Assembly: GCA_020846875.1 (NCBI GenBank)
Contig: JADLDB010000065.1
Span: 1 to 64,000 of the forward strand
Length of the DNA: 64,000 nt
Reading direction: 5' to 3'
DNA from: Myxococcales bacterium
Lineage (GTDB): Bacteria; Myxococcota; Myxococcia; Myxococcales; Myxococcaceae
Shown here: one piece after another, positions 55,984 through 64,000 of the stretch
Numbering within the stretch: the first letter of the stretch is position 1
Layout: each line of letters starts with the position of its first letter
Notes under the pieces: model-generated
Seen by the model: only the letters and a program-made list of their open reading frames with translations
Databases searched by the model: none
Told to the model about the DNA's origin: nothing
Translations under genes and position numbers: made by a program

Positions 55984-58638
55984 GTGACTGTCCGGTCAGC
56001 CCTCCTCCTCGTGGCGGTGTCAATCATCTCTTGCGGCGAGCGCGTCAACGTGTCCGACGGCGCGCCCTGCGGCAAGGCGAAGGAGTGCGTCAGCGGAGTG
56101 TGCACCGGCGGCACCTGCACGCCCGCCACCTGTGAAGACAAGGTGAAGAACGGGCTGGAGACGGATCAGGACTGCGGCGGCGGCACCTGCCCCAAGTGCT
56201 TCGAGGGGCGCGGCTGCGCCGGGGCCTCCGACTGCGTCAGCGGGGTGTGCACCGACGCGACGTGCCACCCGCCCGCCTGCTTCGACGCGAAGCTGGGCGG
56301 CTCCGAGACGGACGTGGACTGCGGCGGAGGTAGCTGCGAGCCCTGCCTGGACGGGAAGAAATGCCTCTTCGCCTCCGACTGCGTCAGTGGGGTGTGCACC
56401 GGCGGCACCTGCCAAGCCTCCACCTGCGCCGACGGGGTGAAGAACGGCGCAGAGACGGACGCGGACTGCGGCGGGCCCTCCTGCGGACCGTGCGCCGACG
56501 GGAAGGTGTGCGCGGTGCCCGGCGACTGCACCAGCCGGGTGTGCATGGGCGAGCGCTGCGTGCCGTCCACCTGCGCCGACGGGATGCTCAACGGGCTGGA
56601 GTCCGACGTGGACTGCGGCGGGCCCTGTCCACCCTGCGGGCCGGGCAAGGCGTGCCGCTCCTCCCCGGACTGCGCCAACCAGGTGGCCTGCACCAGCAAC
56701 CGCTGCCAGGGCTGCACCACCGGCTACACCGACTGCGATCTCGACGGCGGCTCGGGCTGCGAGGTGCACACCCACGAGGATCCGCTCCACTGCGGCGCCT
56801 GCAACGCGGTCTGCTCCTCCAACCACGTGGCCTCGGCGGCGTGCGCCCTGGGCCAGTGCAGCGGGGTGTGCGAGGTGGGCTGGGACGACTGCAACGCGGA
56901 CAAGCGCAACGACGGCTGCGAGCAGGACGTGCGCGCCGACGTGCTGCACTGCGGCTCCTGCACCAACGCCTGCAGCTTCCCCAACGCGGGCGCCGGGTGT
57001 GCCGACGCGGGCTGCGTTTTGGGCCCCTGCACCACGGGCTTCGAGAACTGCAACGGCGTGGCCAACGACGGCTGCGAGGCCCAGCTGGCGGTGGACGTGA
57101 ACAACTGCGGCGGCTGCGGGACGTCGTGCGCGGCGCAGATCCCCAACGCGATGACGGCCTGCAACAGCGGCACCTGTGACTTCGTGGCCTGCCAGGTGGG
57201 CTTCTACAACTTGAACGGGGTGCTGACCGACGGCTGCGAGTACGCCTGCACGGTGACCGGCACCACCGACGCGCCCGACGACACCTTCACCGACTCGAAC
57301 TGCGACGGGGTGGACGGCGACGCTTCCTCGGCCATCTTCGTGGACGAGCTGGGCAGTGACTCCAACCCGGGGACGATGGCGTCGCCCATGGGCACGGTGA
57401 TCGGCGCGCTGACGCGGGCGGCCAGCACCGGGAAGACGGCCGTGTACGTGTCCGAGGGCACCTACCTGGGCCGCGTGACGCTGGCCAACGGCGTGTCGAT
57501 CCACGGCGGCTACTCGCGGATGAACAACTGGCGGCGCTCGGCCTCGTACGTGGCGACCATCTCCTCGACGGCCCTGTCGGGTGGGCGCGTGGCGGCGATG
57601 GAAGGCAGCAGCATCACCACCGCCACCCTGCTCGATCGCCTCACCATTCGCGCGGGCAGCACCTCCGCGGCGGGGGCGAGCAGCTATGGGCTGGTGTGCG
57701 ACGGGTGCACGGCGCTCACCGTCAGCGCGTGCGTGCTGGAGGCCGGCTCGGGCGGCAACGGCGCCGGCGGCACCAGCGGGCTCCCGGGCGGCAACGGCTC
57801 GGTGGGGTACAACGGAGGCACCGGCAGTTGTGACGGCTCGGGGTGGGGACCTGGCGGCTCGGGCGGCAGCTCGTCCTGCTCGCGGCTGGGCGGCGCGGGC
57901 GGTCGCGGCGGCACCGAAGGCTCGAACTCGGGGGTGGCGGGCGGGACGGGCGTCAGCGGGGTGCTGGGCGGCCCGGGCGGGGGCGGCGGCGATCCCGGGC
58001 GGCGCGGCGGGGACGGGGCGACCTCCACGGTGGTGGCGAGCGCGGGGAACAACGGATCGGCGGGCAGCGCCGGCACCCTGGTGAGCGGCTTCTGGCTGAG
58101 CGGCGCCGGCGGCACCGGGGTGATCGGCTCGCACGGCAACGCAGGCGGCGGGGGCGGCGGCGGCGGCGGCCAGGGCGGCACCTGGGTCGACGACGGCTCG
58201 GGTAACGGAGGAGGTGGTGGCGGCGGCGGCGGGTGCGGTGGCAGCCCGGGCAGCGGCGGCGCGGGCGGGGGCGGCTCCTTCGGCCTCTTCGCGCGGAGCA
58301 GCACCATCACTGCGCGCAACTCCATCATCCGCAGCGGCTCGGGGGGCGCGGGCGGCGCGGGCGGCGCAGGAGGCCCCGGAGGCTCCGGCGGCAACGGCGG
58401 GCTGGGCGGCACCAGTTGCACGGGCGAGGTGGGGGCCGGCGGTAACGGCGGCCAAGGCCGCGCGGGCGGGCGGGGCGGGCACGGTGGCGGCGGCGCCGGA
58501 GGCCCCACGTACGCGGTGTTCCGCTCGGCCAGCACGGTGACGCTGATGGGCTGCACCCTGGTGCACGGCACCGGCGGGGCGGGCGGGGCCTCGCAGGGAA
58601 ACGCCGGCCTCACCGGCGCGGCGGCCGACCTCTACTGA
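55984..58638 (+). CDS. third giant Cys-rich and Gly-rich surface lipoprotein
   Basis: 884 aa, from GTG 55984. Signal peptide with lipobox VSIISC (Cys17). Residues about 25-240 hold six CxxGxxCxxxxxC units that start SGVCTGGTC or similar, each with an NGxETDxDCGG motif (a repeat also seen in myxobacterial and plant-pathogen surface proteins). Residues 240-420 have Cys-rich units of another type (CGACNAVCSSNHVASAAC). A beta-helix segment follows at about 455-580 and a Gly-rich block at about 585-875. It is the same domain order as the tandem pair at 29237-36292, 20 kb away. The start GTG has no strong Shine-Dalgarno sequence. It is divergent from rpsU. Confidence 0.82.
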   Translation: MTVRSALLLVAVSIISCGERVNVSDGAPCGKAKECVSGVCTGGTCTPATCEDKVKNGLETDQDCGGGTCPKCFEGRGCAGASDCVSGVCTDATCHPPACFDAKLGGSETDVDCGGGSCEPCLDGKKCLFASDCVSGVCTGGTCQASTCADGVKNGAETDADCGGPSCGPCADGKVCAVPGDCTSRVCMGERCVPSTCADGMLNGLESDVDCGGPCPPCGPGKACRSSPDCANQVACTSNRCQGCTTGYTDCDLDGGSGCEVHTHEDPLHCGACNAVCSSNHVASAACALGQCSGVCEVGWDDCNADKRNDGCEQDVRADVLHCGSCTNACSFPNAGAGCADAGCVLGPCTTGFENCNGVANDGCEAQLAVDVNNCGGCGTSCAAQIPNAMTACNSGTCDFVACQVGFYNLNGVLTDGCEYACTVTGTTDAPDDTFTDSNCDGVDGDASSAIFVDELGSDSNPGTMASPMGTVIGALTRAASTGKTAVYVSEGTYLGRVTLANGVSIHGGYSRMNNWRRSASYVATISSTALSGGRVAAMEGSSITTATLLDRLTIRAGSTSAAGASSYGLVCDGCTALTVSACVLEAGSGGNGAGGTSGLPGGNGSVGYNGGTGSCDGSGWGPGGSGGSSSCSRLGGAGGRGGTEGSNSGVAGGTGVSGVLGGPGGGGGDPGRRGGDGATSTVVASAGNNGSAGSAGTLVSGFWLSGAGGTGVIGSHGNAGGGGGGGGGQGGTWVDDGSGNGGGGGGGGGCGGSPGSGGAGGGGSFGLFARSSTITARNSIIRSGSGGAGGAGGAGGPGGSGGNGGLGGTSCTGEVGAGGNGGQGRAGGRGGHGGGGAGGPTYAVFRSASTVTLMGCTLVHGTGGAGGASQGNAGLTGAAADLY

Positions 58639-58784
58639 TCTTCAGAGATCACCTGGGTTGAACCCGTCGAACGGATCTCGTCGTCGCTCGACGATTTCCG
58701 CTCCCCTCCTCGCTTCTCGATCTCCGGCCGGGGATCAGGAGGTCCTCGGCGCCGCGTCGCGCTCAAGGCCGCGAGCCACCTGCG

Positions 58785-61700
58785 TCAGTGCGCGTGGGAC
58801 GCCTCGCGCCACCGGCGGATGATCTCCGCCTCCTCCAGTGGCCCGGGCTCCTGCTTCTTCTCGCCCGACGCCTTCCTCGGGCCCGGCGACGGCCTGGTGG
58901 GCCGGAATGGCGGGTGATCGTACCCGTTGCCGTCCGCGTCGATCAGCACCGGGTTGGTGAAGGCGAAGGGCCGGGTGGCGGCGGCGTTGTACGCGTACAG
59001 CACCGGCGCCAGGCTCTTCGTGCCGTACACCATCGCCACCAGCCAGTTGTCCGCGGTGGGCGAGGGCAGCCGGAAGGTGACGCGCTTCCGGTAGCGCCGG
59101 TACTGCACGCCGCCCTCGGTGGCGACCGTCTCCAGATCGCCAGGCGTCAGCACCACCGGCTGGCTGGCGGTGACGCTGGTGGCCGGCCAGTTGGTGTTCA
59201 TCACCCCCTCGCACGCGACGCGCGTGGTGCGGGCGATGGGGCTCATCGGATCGAGCGGGCAGGTCGCGTCGTCGTCGGGCACGTGCATGAAGAGCTCCAC
59301 CCGCGTCACGTCGAGGTACGACGGCACCTGCACCTCCACCTCCACGCCGAGCTCCCTGCTGTCCGGGGGCACCGTCCCGCCGATGCCCACCGGCATCGTC
59401 ACCATCGCGCCGCCCGCGTCCACCCGGTAGGCGCGCAAGGTGACGAACGGCCCGTTGGAGGTGACGGCCTTGAGCGCGTTGAGGCGCTCGCTCAGCACCA
59501 CCGGCGAGAAGGCCGCGGGCGTGTCCACGCCGACCTCCACCCAGGTGCGCCAGCCGGTGGCGAGCAGCGAGTAGTGCGTGTCGGACACGCCGGTGCCGGC
59601 CACCAGCTTCCCGCGCGAGAGCAGGGTGAACCAGTCGTTGAAGCGGCCGTGCGCGGCGGTGCTGGCGCCGTCGAAGTGATCCTCCCCGGGGCTCAGGATC
59701 TCCATGCTGTCGAAGCCGGTCGAGATCAACTTCGTGTCGTCCGCCGTCGCGCCGGGCTGCGGCGCCATGCGCAAGAGCAGCGGATCGATGTGCGTGGCCA
59801 GGGTGTCCGTGTCCACCTGGAGCAGGGTGAAGCCCCCCAGCGGGCCGCGCGGGTGGTTCACCTGGGTGGTGAGCGCGCCCTTCCTGCGGAACTCGGTGAA
59901 GATCTCCCCCACCGTGAGCGCCGGCCCTTCCCCTCCGGCCCAGTCGATCGCCCCCCGGCTCACCGGGTCCGCCGGGTCGATCGCCAGCGGGAAGGCGTTG
60001 TAGTGACCCCACTCCATCGGTGACGCCTCCTGCCCGATGACCGACGCCAGGAAGGGCGCCAGCCCCGTCTGCTGGATGATCGGCCCGTAGTCGGTGACGA
60101 CGTCGTGATCGGTCGAGACGATCACGTCCAGCCCGTCGCCCGCGAAGGTGAGCGCGCGGGTGGCGTTGTCCACGATCGAGTCCGGGCTGTTCACCGCGTG
60201 CACGTGGAAGTCGGCGCTCATCCACCCGGTGGTGTCCAGCACGCGGGCCAGCACCGCGTTCACCGTCGCGTCGGCGGCGCGCAGGTCCACCGCCTGCCCG
60301 GGCTCGGTGGGGTAGTCGTTGGGGAAGACGGAGTACTCCGGGCCGCGGCTCACCAGCACCACGTACTGGTCCGGGGGAAGCAGGAAGCTCGCGCTGCCTG
60401 ACGAGCCCACCCAGCCGACGTGGGCGATGAAGTCCAGCAGCTTGTCCTTCGGGGTGTCGGTGTAGCGCACGAGCTGATCGCGCTGGACGGCGCACGGCCC
60501 GTTCACGCACAGCACGGTCACCTTCGCCGGCATCGGGCCGCCGTTGGCCTCCCGCACGGTGACGGTGAGGCGGCGCGGCGCGGTGAGGTCGAAGGTGAGC
60601 GCGCCGGGCTGCTGCTGCGTCAGGGTGATCGCCTGCCGCGCGGTGGGAGGCCGCCCAGGTGCCCACGCCGTCACGTCGTAGCTGCGCGTCTGCAGCCGGC
60701 CAAGAGCGCGCCCATCGCTGCCGGTGAGGAAGACGGCGCGGCCCGCGGGCTCCTCGAAGACGACGCGCGCGCCCTCCACGGGAGCGCCGCCCTGCCGCAC
60801 GGTGACGGTGAAGGCGCCCAGCGCGGAGCCGGTGAGCGCGGCCCGGCTGTCCTCGATCAGGTTGGAGACGGCGCCCAGGTCCGCGGCCACGAAGAAGTCG
60901 CGCGCCATCACCCCGAAGCCCTGCGGCGGAATCCGCAGCTCTCCCGGGCGCGGTCCGGTGGACGGCCTCACCCACGTGCCCAGGCCGATCAGCCCGTTCG
61001 CGCCCAGCACGCTGCCGGTGATCCCCGCGACGGAGAGGATCGCGTTCTGGCCTTCGGCCACCGTGGGCGAGCCCGGCCGGTACCCCGCGTAGCCGTAGGC
61101 GATGCCCTGGCCCTGGTAGCCGTACCAGCGCATGCGATCGAGCCCCACGCACGGCCCGCCGAAGCCGAACCCTCCGGTGCAGGACTGCGGGTTGAAGAAC
61201 TCCAGCACGTAGCCGGGATCGGTCATGTCCCCCACCGCCAGGCCCAGCTCCTCGGTGCGGTGCGTGCTGCAGAACGCGGTGACGAAGCGCACCCGCTGCT
61301 CGTGCGCGTTCAACACGAAGTAGTTGGTGATCCGCAGGGGCAGCTCGACGTATGGATCGGCGTACGGCACCCGGCCCAGGGATGACTCGAGGGTGTTGCG
61401 GATGGACAGGTAGTCGTTGGGCGCGTCCACCCCGCTCACCGCGATGATCGCCGCGTGACCGTCGCTGCCGTCGGCCAGCACCTCGAACTGATCCGGCCTC
61501 ACCGTGCGGCCGAAGTTGTACAGCAGGCCCAGCTCGCCGAACTGATCGTCGCCGCCGCCGATGAGCGCCGCGTCGAGGATCGTCCCGCCGTACGGCAAGG
61601 GGCCGAAGAGGCGCCCCGGGCCCTGGATGATCACCCGCAGCTTCTCGTTCTCGAGCAGGAAGTCCCCGACGCGCCCCTGGGCGTTGGGGCCGGCGATCAG

Positions 61701-61931
61701 CTCCGCGGCGGCGGTGACCTGCCGGCCGCGCACCTGCCCGGAGGCCCCGGTGACGAAGGGCGAGAGATCGACGTCGCAGCGGCCCGTCGGCGCGCCTCCC
61801 CCCCCACCGGCGCCGCCCCCGAGACCTCCCCCCGCGCCGCCGCTACCCCCGTCCGGCTGTCCGGTCGTGCCGCAGGTGCAGCTTGCGAAGAAGAGGAGCG
61901 CCGTGACGCAGGCGGTGCGGCTGGGTGACAC
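58785..61931 (-). CDS. large PHP-domain lipoprotein
   Basis: 1048 aa from GTG 61931. Lipobox-like LLFFASC (Cys17), a Gly-rich linker (about 25-47), a large beta-rich region (about 50-560, with a first strand set GRVGDFLLENEKLRVIIQGP), and then a PHP domain (about 568-800). In this domain WMSADFHVHAVNSPDS, VIVSTDHDVVTDYG and TTQVNHPRG carry the metal-binding His and Asp residues. The 38748-40289 gene has the same type of catalytic domain, so two related exported hydrolases lie in the window. The C-terminal 200 residues are beta-rich and end in a charged helix. The start is uncertain, as no Shine-Dalgarno sequence is evident. Confidence 0.78.
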   Translation of the reverse strand: MSPSRTACVTALLFFASCTCGTTGQPDGGSGGAGGGLGGGAGGGGGAPTGRCDVDLSPFVTGASGQVRGRQVTAAAELIAGPNAQGRVGDFLLENEKLRVIIQGPGRLFGPLPYGGTILDAALIGGGDDQFGELGLLYNFGRTVRPDQFEVLADGSDGHAAIIAVSGVDAPNDYLSIRNTLESSLGRVPYADPYVELPLRITNYFVLNAHEQRVRFVTAFCSTHRTEELGLAVGDMTDPGYVLEFFNPQSCTGGFGFGGPCVGLDRMRWYGYQGQGIAYGYAGYRPGSPTVAEGQNAILSVAGITGSVLGANGLIGLGTWVRPSTGPRPGELRIPPQGFGVMARDFFVAADLGAVSNLIEDSRAALTGSALGAFTVTVRQGGAPVEGARVVFEEPAGRAVFLTGSDGRALGRLQTRSYDVTAWAPGRPPTARQAITLTQQQPGALTFDLTAPRRLTVTVREANGGPMPAKVTVLCVNGPCAVQRDQLVRYTDTPKDKLLDFIAHVGWVGSSGSASFLLPPDQYVVLVSRGPEYSVFPNDYPTEPGQAVDLRAADATVNAVLARVLDTTGWMSADFHVHAVNSPDSIVDNATRALTFAGDGLDVIVSTDHDVVTDYGPIIQQTGLAPFLASVIGQEASPMEWGHYNAFPLAIDPADPVSRGAIDWAGGEGPALTVGEIFTEFRRKGALTTQVNHPRGPLGGFTLLQVDTDTLATHIDPLLLRMAPQPGATADDTKLISTGFDSMEILSPGEDHFDGASTAAHGRFNDWFTLLSRGKLVAGTGVSDTHYSLLATGWRTWVEVGVDTPAAFSPVVLSERLNALKAVTSNGPFVTLRAYRVDAGGAMVTMPVGIGGTVPPDSRELGVEVEVQVPSYLDVTRVELFMHVPDDDATCPLDPMSPIARTTRVACEGVMNTNWPATSVTASQPVVLTPGDLETVATEGGVQYRRYRKRVTFRLPSPTADNWLVAMVYGTKSLAPVLYAYNAAATRPFAFTNPVLIDADGNGYDHPPFRPTRPSPGPRKASGEKKQEPGPLEEAEIIRRWREASHAH

Positions 61932-62106
61932 GGCGGTGATTCTGGCCGAGGCCGCGATCGGAAGGCGAGCGCAACCGCGCACGCGCGGCCGCCGGTGTAG
62001 GCCCGTGGAGGACCATGAGGGTCCGCCCCGCTCGTCCTGTCCGGCCTGGTGGCGATCGGGAGAACGTCCTCGCCTCCGTGGTGAAGCTCCGTACACTGCG
62101 CAGCCC

Positions 62107-63204
62107 ATGACGGCCTTCGACCTCGACGCAGAAACCAGACGTTCGTTGGCTCTCTACGGCTTCGAGGAGCGCGCGCTCCAGGCCTTCGTCGCCCGGCTGG
62201 CCGCCGCGCCGAGCAACGCGGTGAGGGGCACGCTGACGCCCCCCTCACCTGAGGACGTGAAGCCGCTGCCCGCGCTGGGCACCAAGGAGCGGCAGGCGCT
62301 GCGGGAGAAGGGGGCCGCGGCGATCAAGCGGGGCGAGGTGGCCTCGGTGATCCTCGCCGGCGGCATGGCCACCCGCTTCGGCGGCGTGGTGAAGGCGGTG
62401 GTGCCGGTGCTGGGCGATCGCAGCTTCCTGCAGCTCAAGCACGACGATCTCGCGCGGCTGAGCGGGGACGGCGTCGCCATCCCCACCTGGGTGATGAGCA
62501 GCTTCGCCACGCACGAGCGTATCGAAGCGCACGTGAAGGAGAAGGGGCTGTCGAGGCCGCCGGTGACGGTGTTCCCGCAGTTGGTGTCGCTGCGGCTCAC
62601 GCCCGAAGGGGGCTTGTTCCGCGAGGCTGACGGCTCGCTGTCTGCGTACGCGACCGGCCACGGCGACCTCACCTTCGCCCTGCGCAAGAGCGGGCTTCTG
62701 GGGAAGTTCCGCGCGGCCGGCGGGAAGCTGGTGGTGATGTCCAACGTGGACAACCTGGGCGCCACGCTCGATCCGGCGATCATCGGCTTTCACCTCGAGC
62801 ACGGCGCGCAGATCACCGCGGAGGTGGTGCGCAAGGAGAAGGGCGACAAGGGCGGGGCGCCCGCGCGGCTCGACGGCGTGCCGCAGATCATCGAGGGCTT
62901 CCGCTTCCCGAAGGACTTCGATCAGGACTCGATCCCCGTCTTCAACACCAACACCTTCGTCCTGGACGCGGCGGCGATCGATCGCGACTTCGAGCTGCCC
63001 TTCTACCGGGTGGAGAAGAGCGTCGAAGGGAAGACGGCGATCCAGTTCGAGCGGCTGGTGGGCGAGCTGACCGCCTTCCTCCCGAGCCGCTTCGTGGAGG
63101 TGCAGCGCGAGGGGCCCGACGGGCGCTTCCTGCCCGCGAAGGATCCGGAAGAGCTCGCGCGGCGCCTGAGGATGATCGAGCTGGTCCTCCAGTCGAAGCG
63201 CTGA
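62107..63204 (+). CDS. UDP-sugar pyrophosphorylase family (UTP-sugar-1-phosphate uridylyltransferase-like)
   Basis: 365 aa. A nucleotidyltransferase with the N-terminal LAGGMATRFGG loop, QLKHDDLARL, HGDLTFALRKSGLL, VMSNVDNLGATLDP and a C-terminal NTNTFVLDAAAID plus IQFERLVGELTAFLPS. These match the eukaryotic-type UDP-glucose/UDP-GlcNAc pyrophosphorylases rather than the GalU type. It would make UDP-glucose or UDP-GlcNAc from the sugar-1-phosphate and UTP for the cell envelope. Exact substrate not decided. The start is ATG 62107, 175 bases from the divergent PHP gene. It converges with the methyltransferase gene; the stops share an inverted repeat. Confidence 0.85.
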   Translation: MTAFDLDAETRRSLALYGFEERALQAFVARLAAAPSNAVRGTLTPPSPEDVKPLPALGTKERQALREKGAAAIKRGEVASVILAGGMATRFGGVVKAVVPVLGDRSFLQLKHDDLARLSGDGVAIPTWVMSSFATHERIEAHVKEKGLSRPPVTVFPQLVSLRLTPEGGLFREADGSLSAYATGHGDLTFALRKSGLLGKFRAAGGKLVVMSNVDNLGATLDPAIIGFHLEHGAQITAEVVRKEKGDKGGAPARLDGVPQIIEGFRFPKDFDQDSIPVFNTNTFVLDAAAIDRDFELPFYRVEKSVEGKTAIQFERLVGELTAFLPSRFVEVQREGPDGRFLPAKDPEELARRLRMIELVLQSKR

Positions 63205-63218
63205 TCGCTTCAGCGCTT
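63196..63218. other. inverted repeat at the stop codons of a convergent pair
   Basis: AAGCGCTGA-TCGCT-TCAGCGCTT, a perfect 9-bp stem with a five-base loop. The TGA of the UDP-sugar gene is at the end of the left arm; the TGA of the methyltransferase gene begins the right arm (minus strand). It is the strongest of three such structures. Confidence 0.5.
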
Positions 63219-63911
63219 GCTCACCACCCGCCAGGCGGCCGTCCACAGCCCGGCCTCCTTCTTCGTGAGCCGCGCCCGCGTCAGCGCGACCATCAGATCG
63301 TCCACCGCGTGGCGATCGTCGGACTCGGCGCGCAGGAACCCCGCGGCCGCCAGGCCCAGCTCCATCGACGTGCGCACCTGCCGCAGCGCCGCGTCGTCGG
63401 CCAGGGCCTGCGCGGGCACGTACACCGTCCCCCGCCGCGCCATCGCCAGCTCGTAGCCGTACACCACCACCGCCTGCGCGAGGTTGAGCGACGGCTGCTC
63501 CTCTGAAGAGGGGATGAAGGACAGCGCGTGGCATTGCTCCACGTCCCCGGTGACCAGCCCGTTGCGCTCGTCGCCGAACACCAGCGCCCACGTCTCGTCG
63601 CTGCGCTGCTGCGCCGCCTCGGCCAGCTCCCGGGGCGTCAGGCGCCGGCGGCCCTCGATGAGCCGCATCGTCGTGCCCACCACCCACGAGCAGTCGGACA
63701 CCGCCTCGGCCAGCGTGTCCACCCGGCGCACCGTCTCCAACAGGTCCCCGGCCTTCACCGCCAGGCGGTTCATCCCCGGCACCTCCAGCAGCTTCGGGTT
63801 GGGGCTCACCACCACCCAGTCGGACAAGCCGAAGTTCTTCATCGCCCGGGCGACGGCCCCCAGGTTGTCTGCGTTGCGCGGGCGGAGCAGGACCAGGCGA
63901 GGCGGACTCAT
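63210..63911 (-). CDS. TrmJ/SpoU-family RNA 2'-O-methyltransferase
   Basis: 233 aa from ATG 63911. The SPOUT domain shows LVLLRPRNADNLGAVARAMKNFGL at the N-terminus, ALVFGDERNGLVTGDVEQCH (the SAM knot region with Glu) and SLNLAQAVVVYGYELAM, the three motifs of the SpoU class. TrmJ members methylate tRNA at position 32; the ordinary size is about 240-250 aa. The C-terminus holds an extra alpha-helical segment (VDDLMVALTRARLTKKEAGLW). The reading frame is open further upstream to 63983, but ATG 63911 matches the family start. Confidence 0.9.
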   Translation of the reverse strand: MSPPRLVLLRPRNADNLGAVARAMKNFGLSDWVVVSPNPKLLEVPGMNRLAVKAGDLLETVRRVDTLAEAVSDCSWVVGTTMRLIEGRRRLTPRELAEAAQQRSDETWALVFGDERNGLVTGDVEQCHALSFIPSSEEQPSLNLAQAVVVYGYELAMARRGTVYVPAQALADDAALRQVRTSMELGLAAAGFLRAESDDRHAVDDLMVALTRARLTKKEAGLWTAAWRVVSKR

Positions 63912-64000
63912 GGGGACGCTGATATAGACCCGAGCGCGAATGACCGCTGCCGTCTCAGCGCCTGCGAAGGGCCTGGCGATCATCTCGCCTGCGCAGGACT

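Overview
The window (64 kb, G+C rich, densely packed) looks like a chromosome segment from a myxobacterium (Myxococcota). The evidence is a Ser/Thr kinase with PEGA repeats, many secreted Cys-rich and Gly-rich lipoproteins, a MYXO-CTERM-like C-terminal sorting tail, and a housekeeping set typical of Deltaproteobacteria in the old sense. No phage, insertion sequence or CRISPR array is visible. Antisense frames are open for long stretches only because of the high G+C content.

Layout. 1-4400 holds the 3' end of an rRNA operon: 16S (partial), tRNA-Ile(GAT), tRNA-Ala(TGC), 23S, 5S and a strong intrinsic terminator. 4555-10331 has a transmembrane Ser/Thr kinase and two consecutive radical-SAM lysine 2,3-aminomutase-family genes. 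10339-12111 carries small secreted or membrane proteins on the minus strand. 12173-19290 is a housekeeping block: spoIID-like, queA, tgt, yajC, secD, secF. 19359-27184 has a Cys-rich exported protein, an MscS channel, a YceI protein, a polytopic membrane protein, a VIT/vWA protein and a double universal stress protein.

27198-29150 is the most unusual part. A threonine-rich precursor-like gene overlaps the start of a gene that looks like a class III lanthipeptide synthetase (lyase plus kinase) without its cyclase domain. The pair lies between two 48-bp near-identical direct repeats and has an A+T-richer leader region. I read it as a small RiPP-like cassette, probably acquired, that could make a dehydrobutyrine-rich peptide.

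29237-40289 is an array of cell-surface genes: two giant Cys/Gly-rich lipoproteins, a SpoIIAA/STAS-like small protein, more lipoproteins and a PHP-domain metallohydrolase. 40481-48868 has a four-repeat peptidoglycan-binding protein, a bacterial alpha-2-macroglobulin with an intact thioester motif, a PMT/GT39-type membrane glycosyltransferase and a CAT-anticodon tRNA. 48916-50143 looks decayed: a frameshifted tetR gene and a truncated alpha/beta-hydrolase start next to an alkyltransferase-like gene. 51035-55856 (minus strand) is the macromolecular-synthesis operon rpsU-yqeY-dnaG-rpoD. 55984-63911 has a third giant Cys/Gly-rich lipoprotein, a large PHP-domain lipoprotein, a UDP-sugar pyrophosphorylase-type gene and a TrmJ/SpoU-type methyltransferase.

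Nine predicted lipoproteins and several other exported proteins give the window a strong envelope character, and SecDF-YajC is encoded in the middle of it. Functions are assigned from motifs read by eye; no database search was possible.
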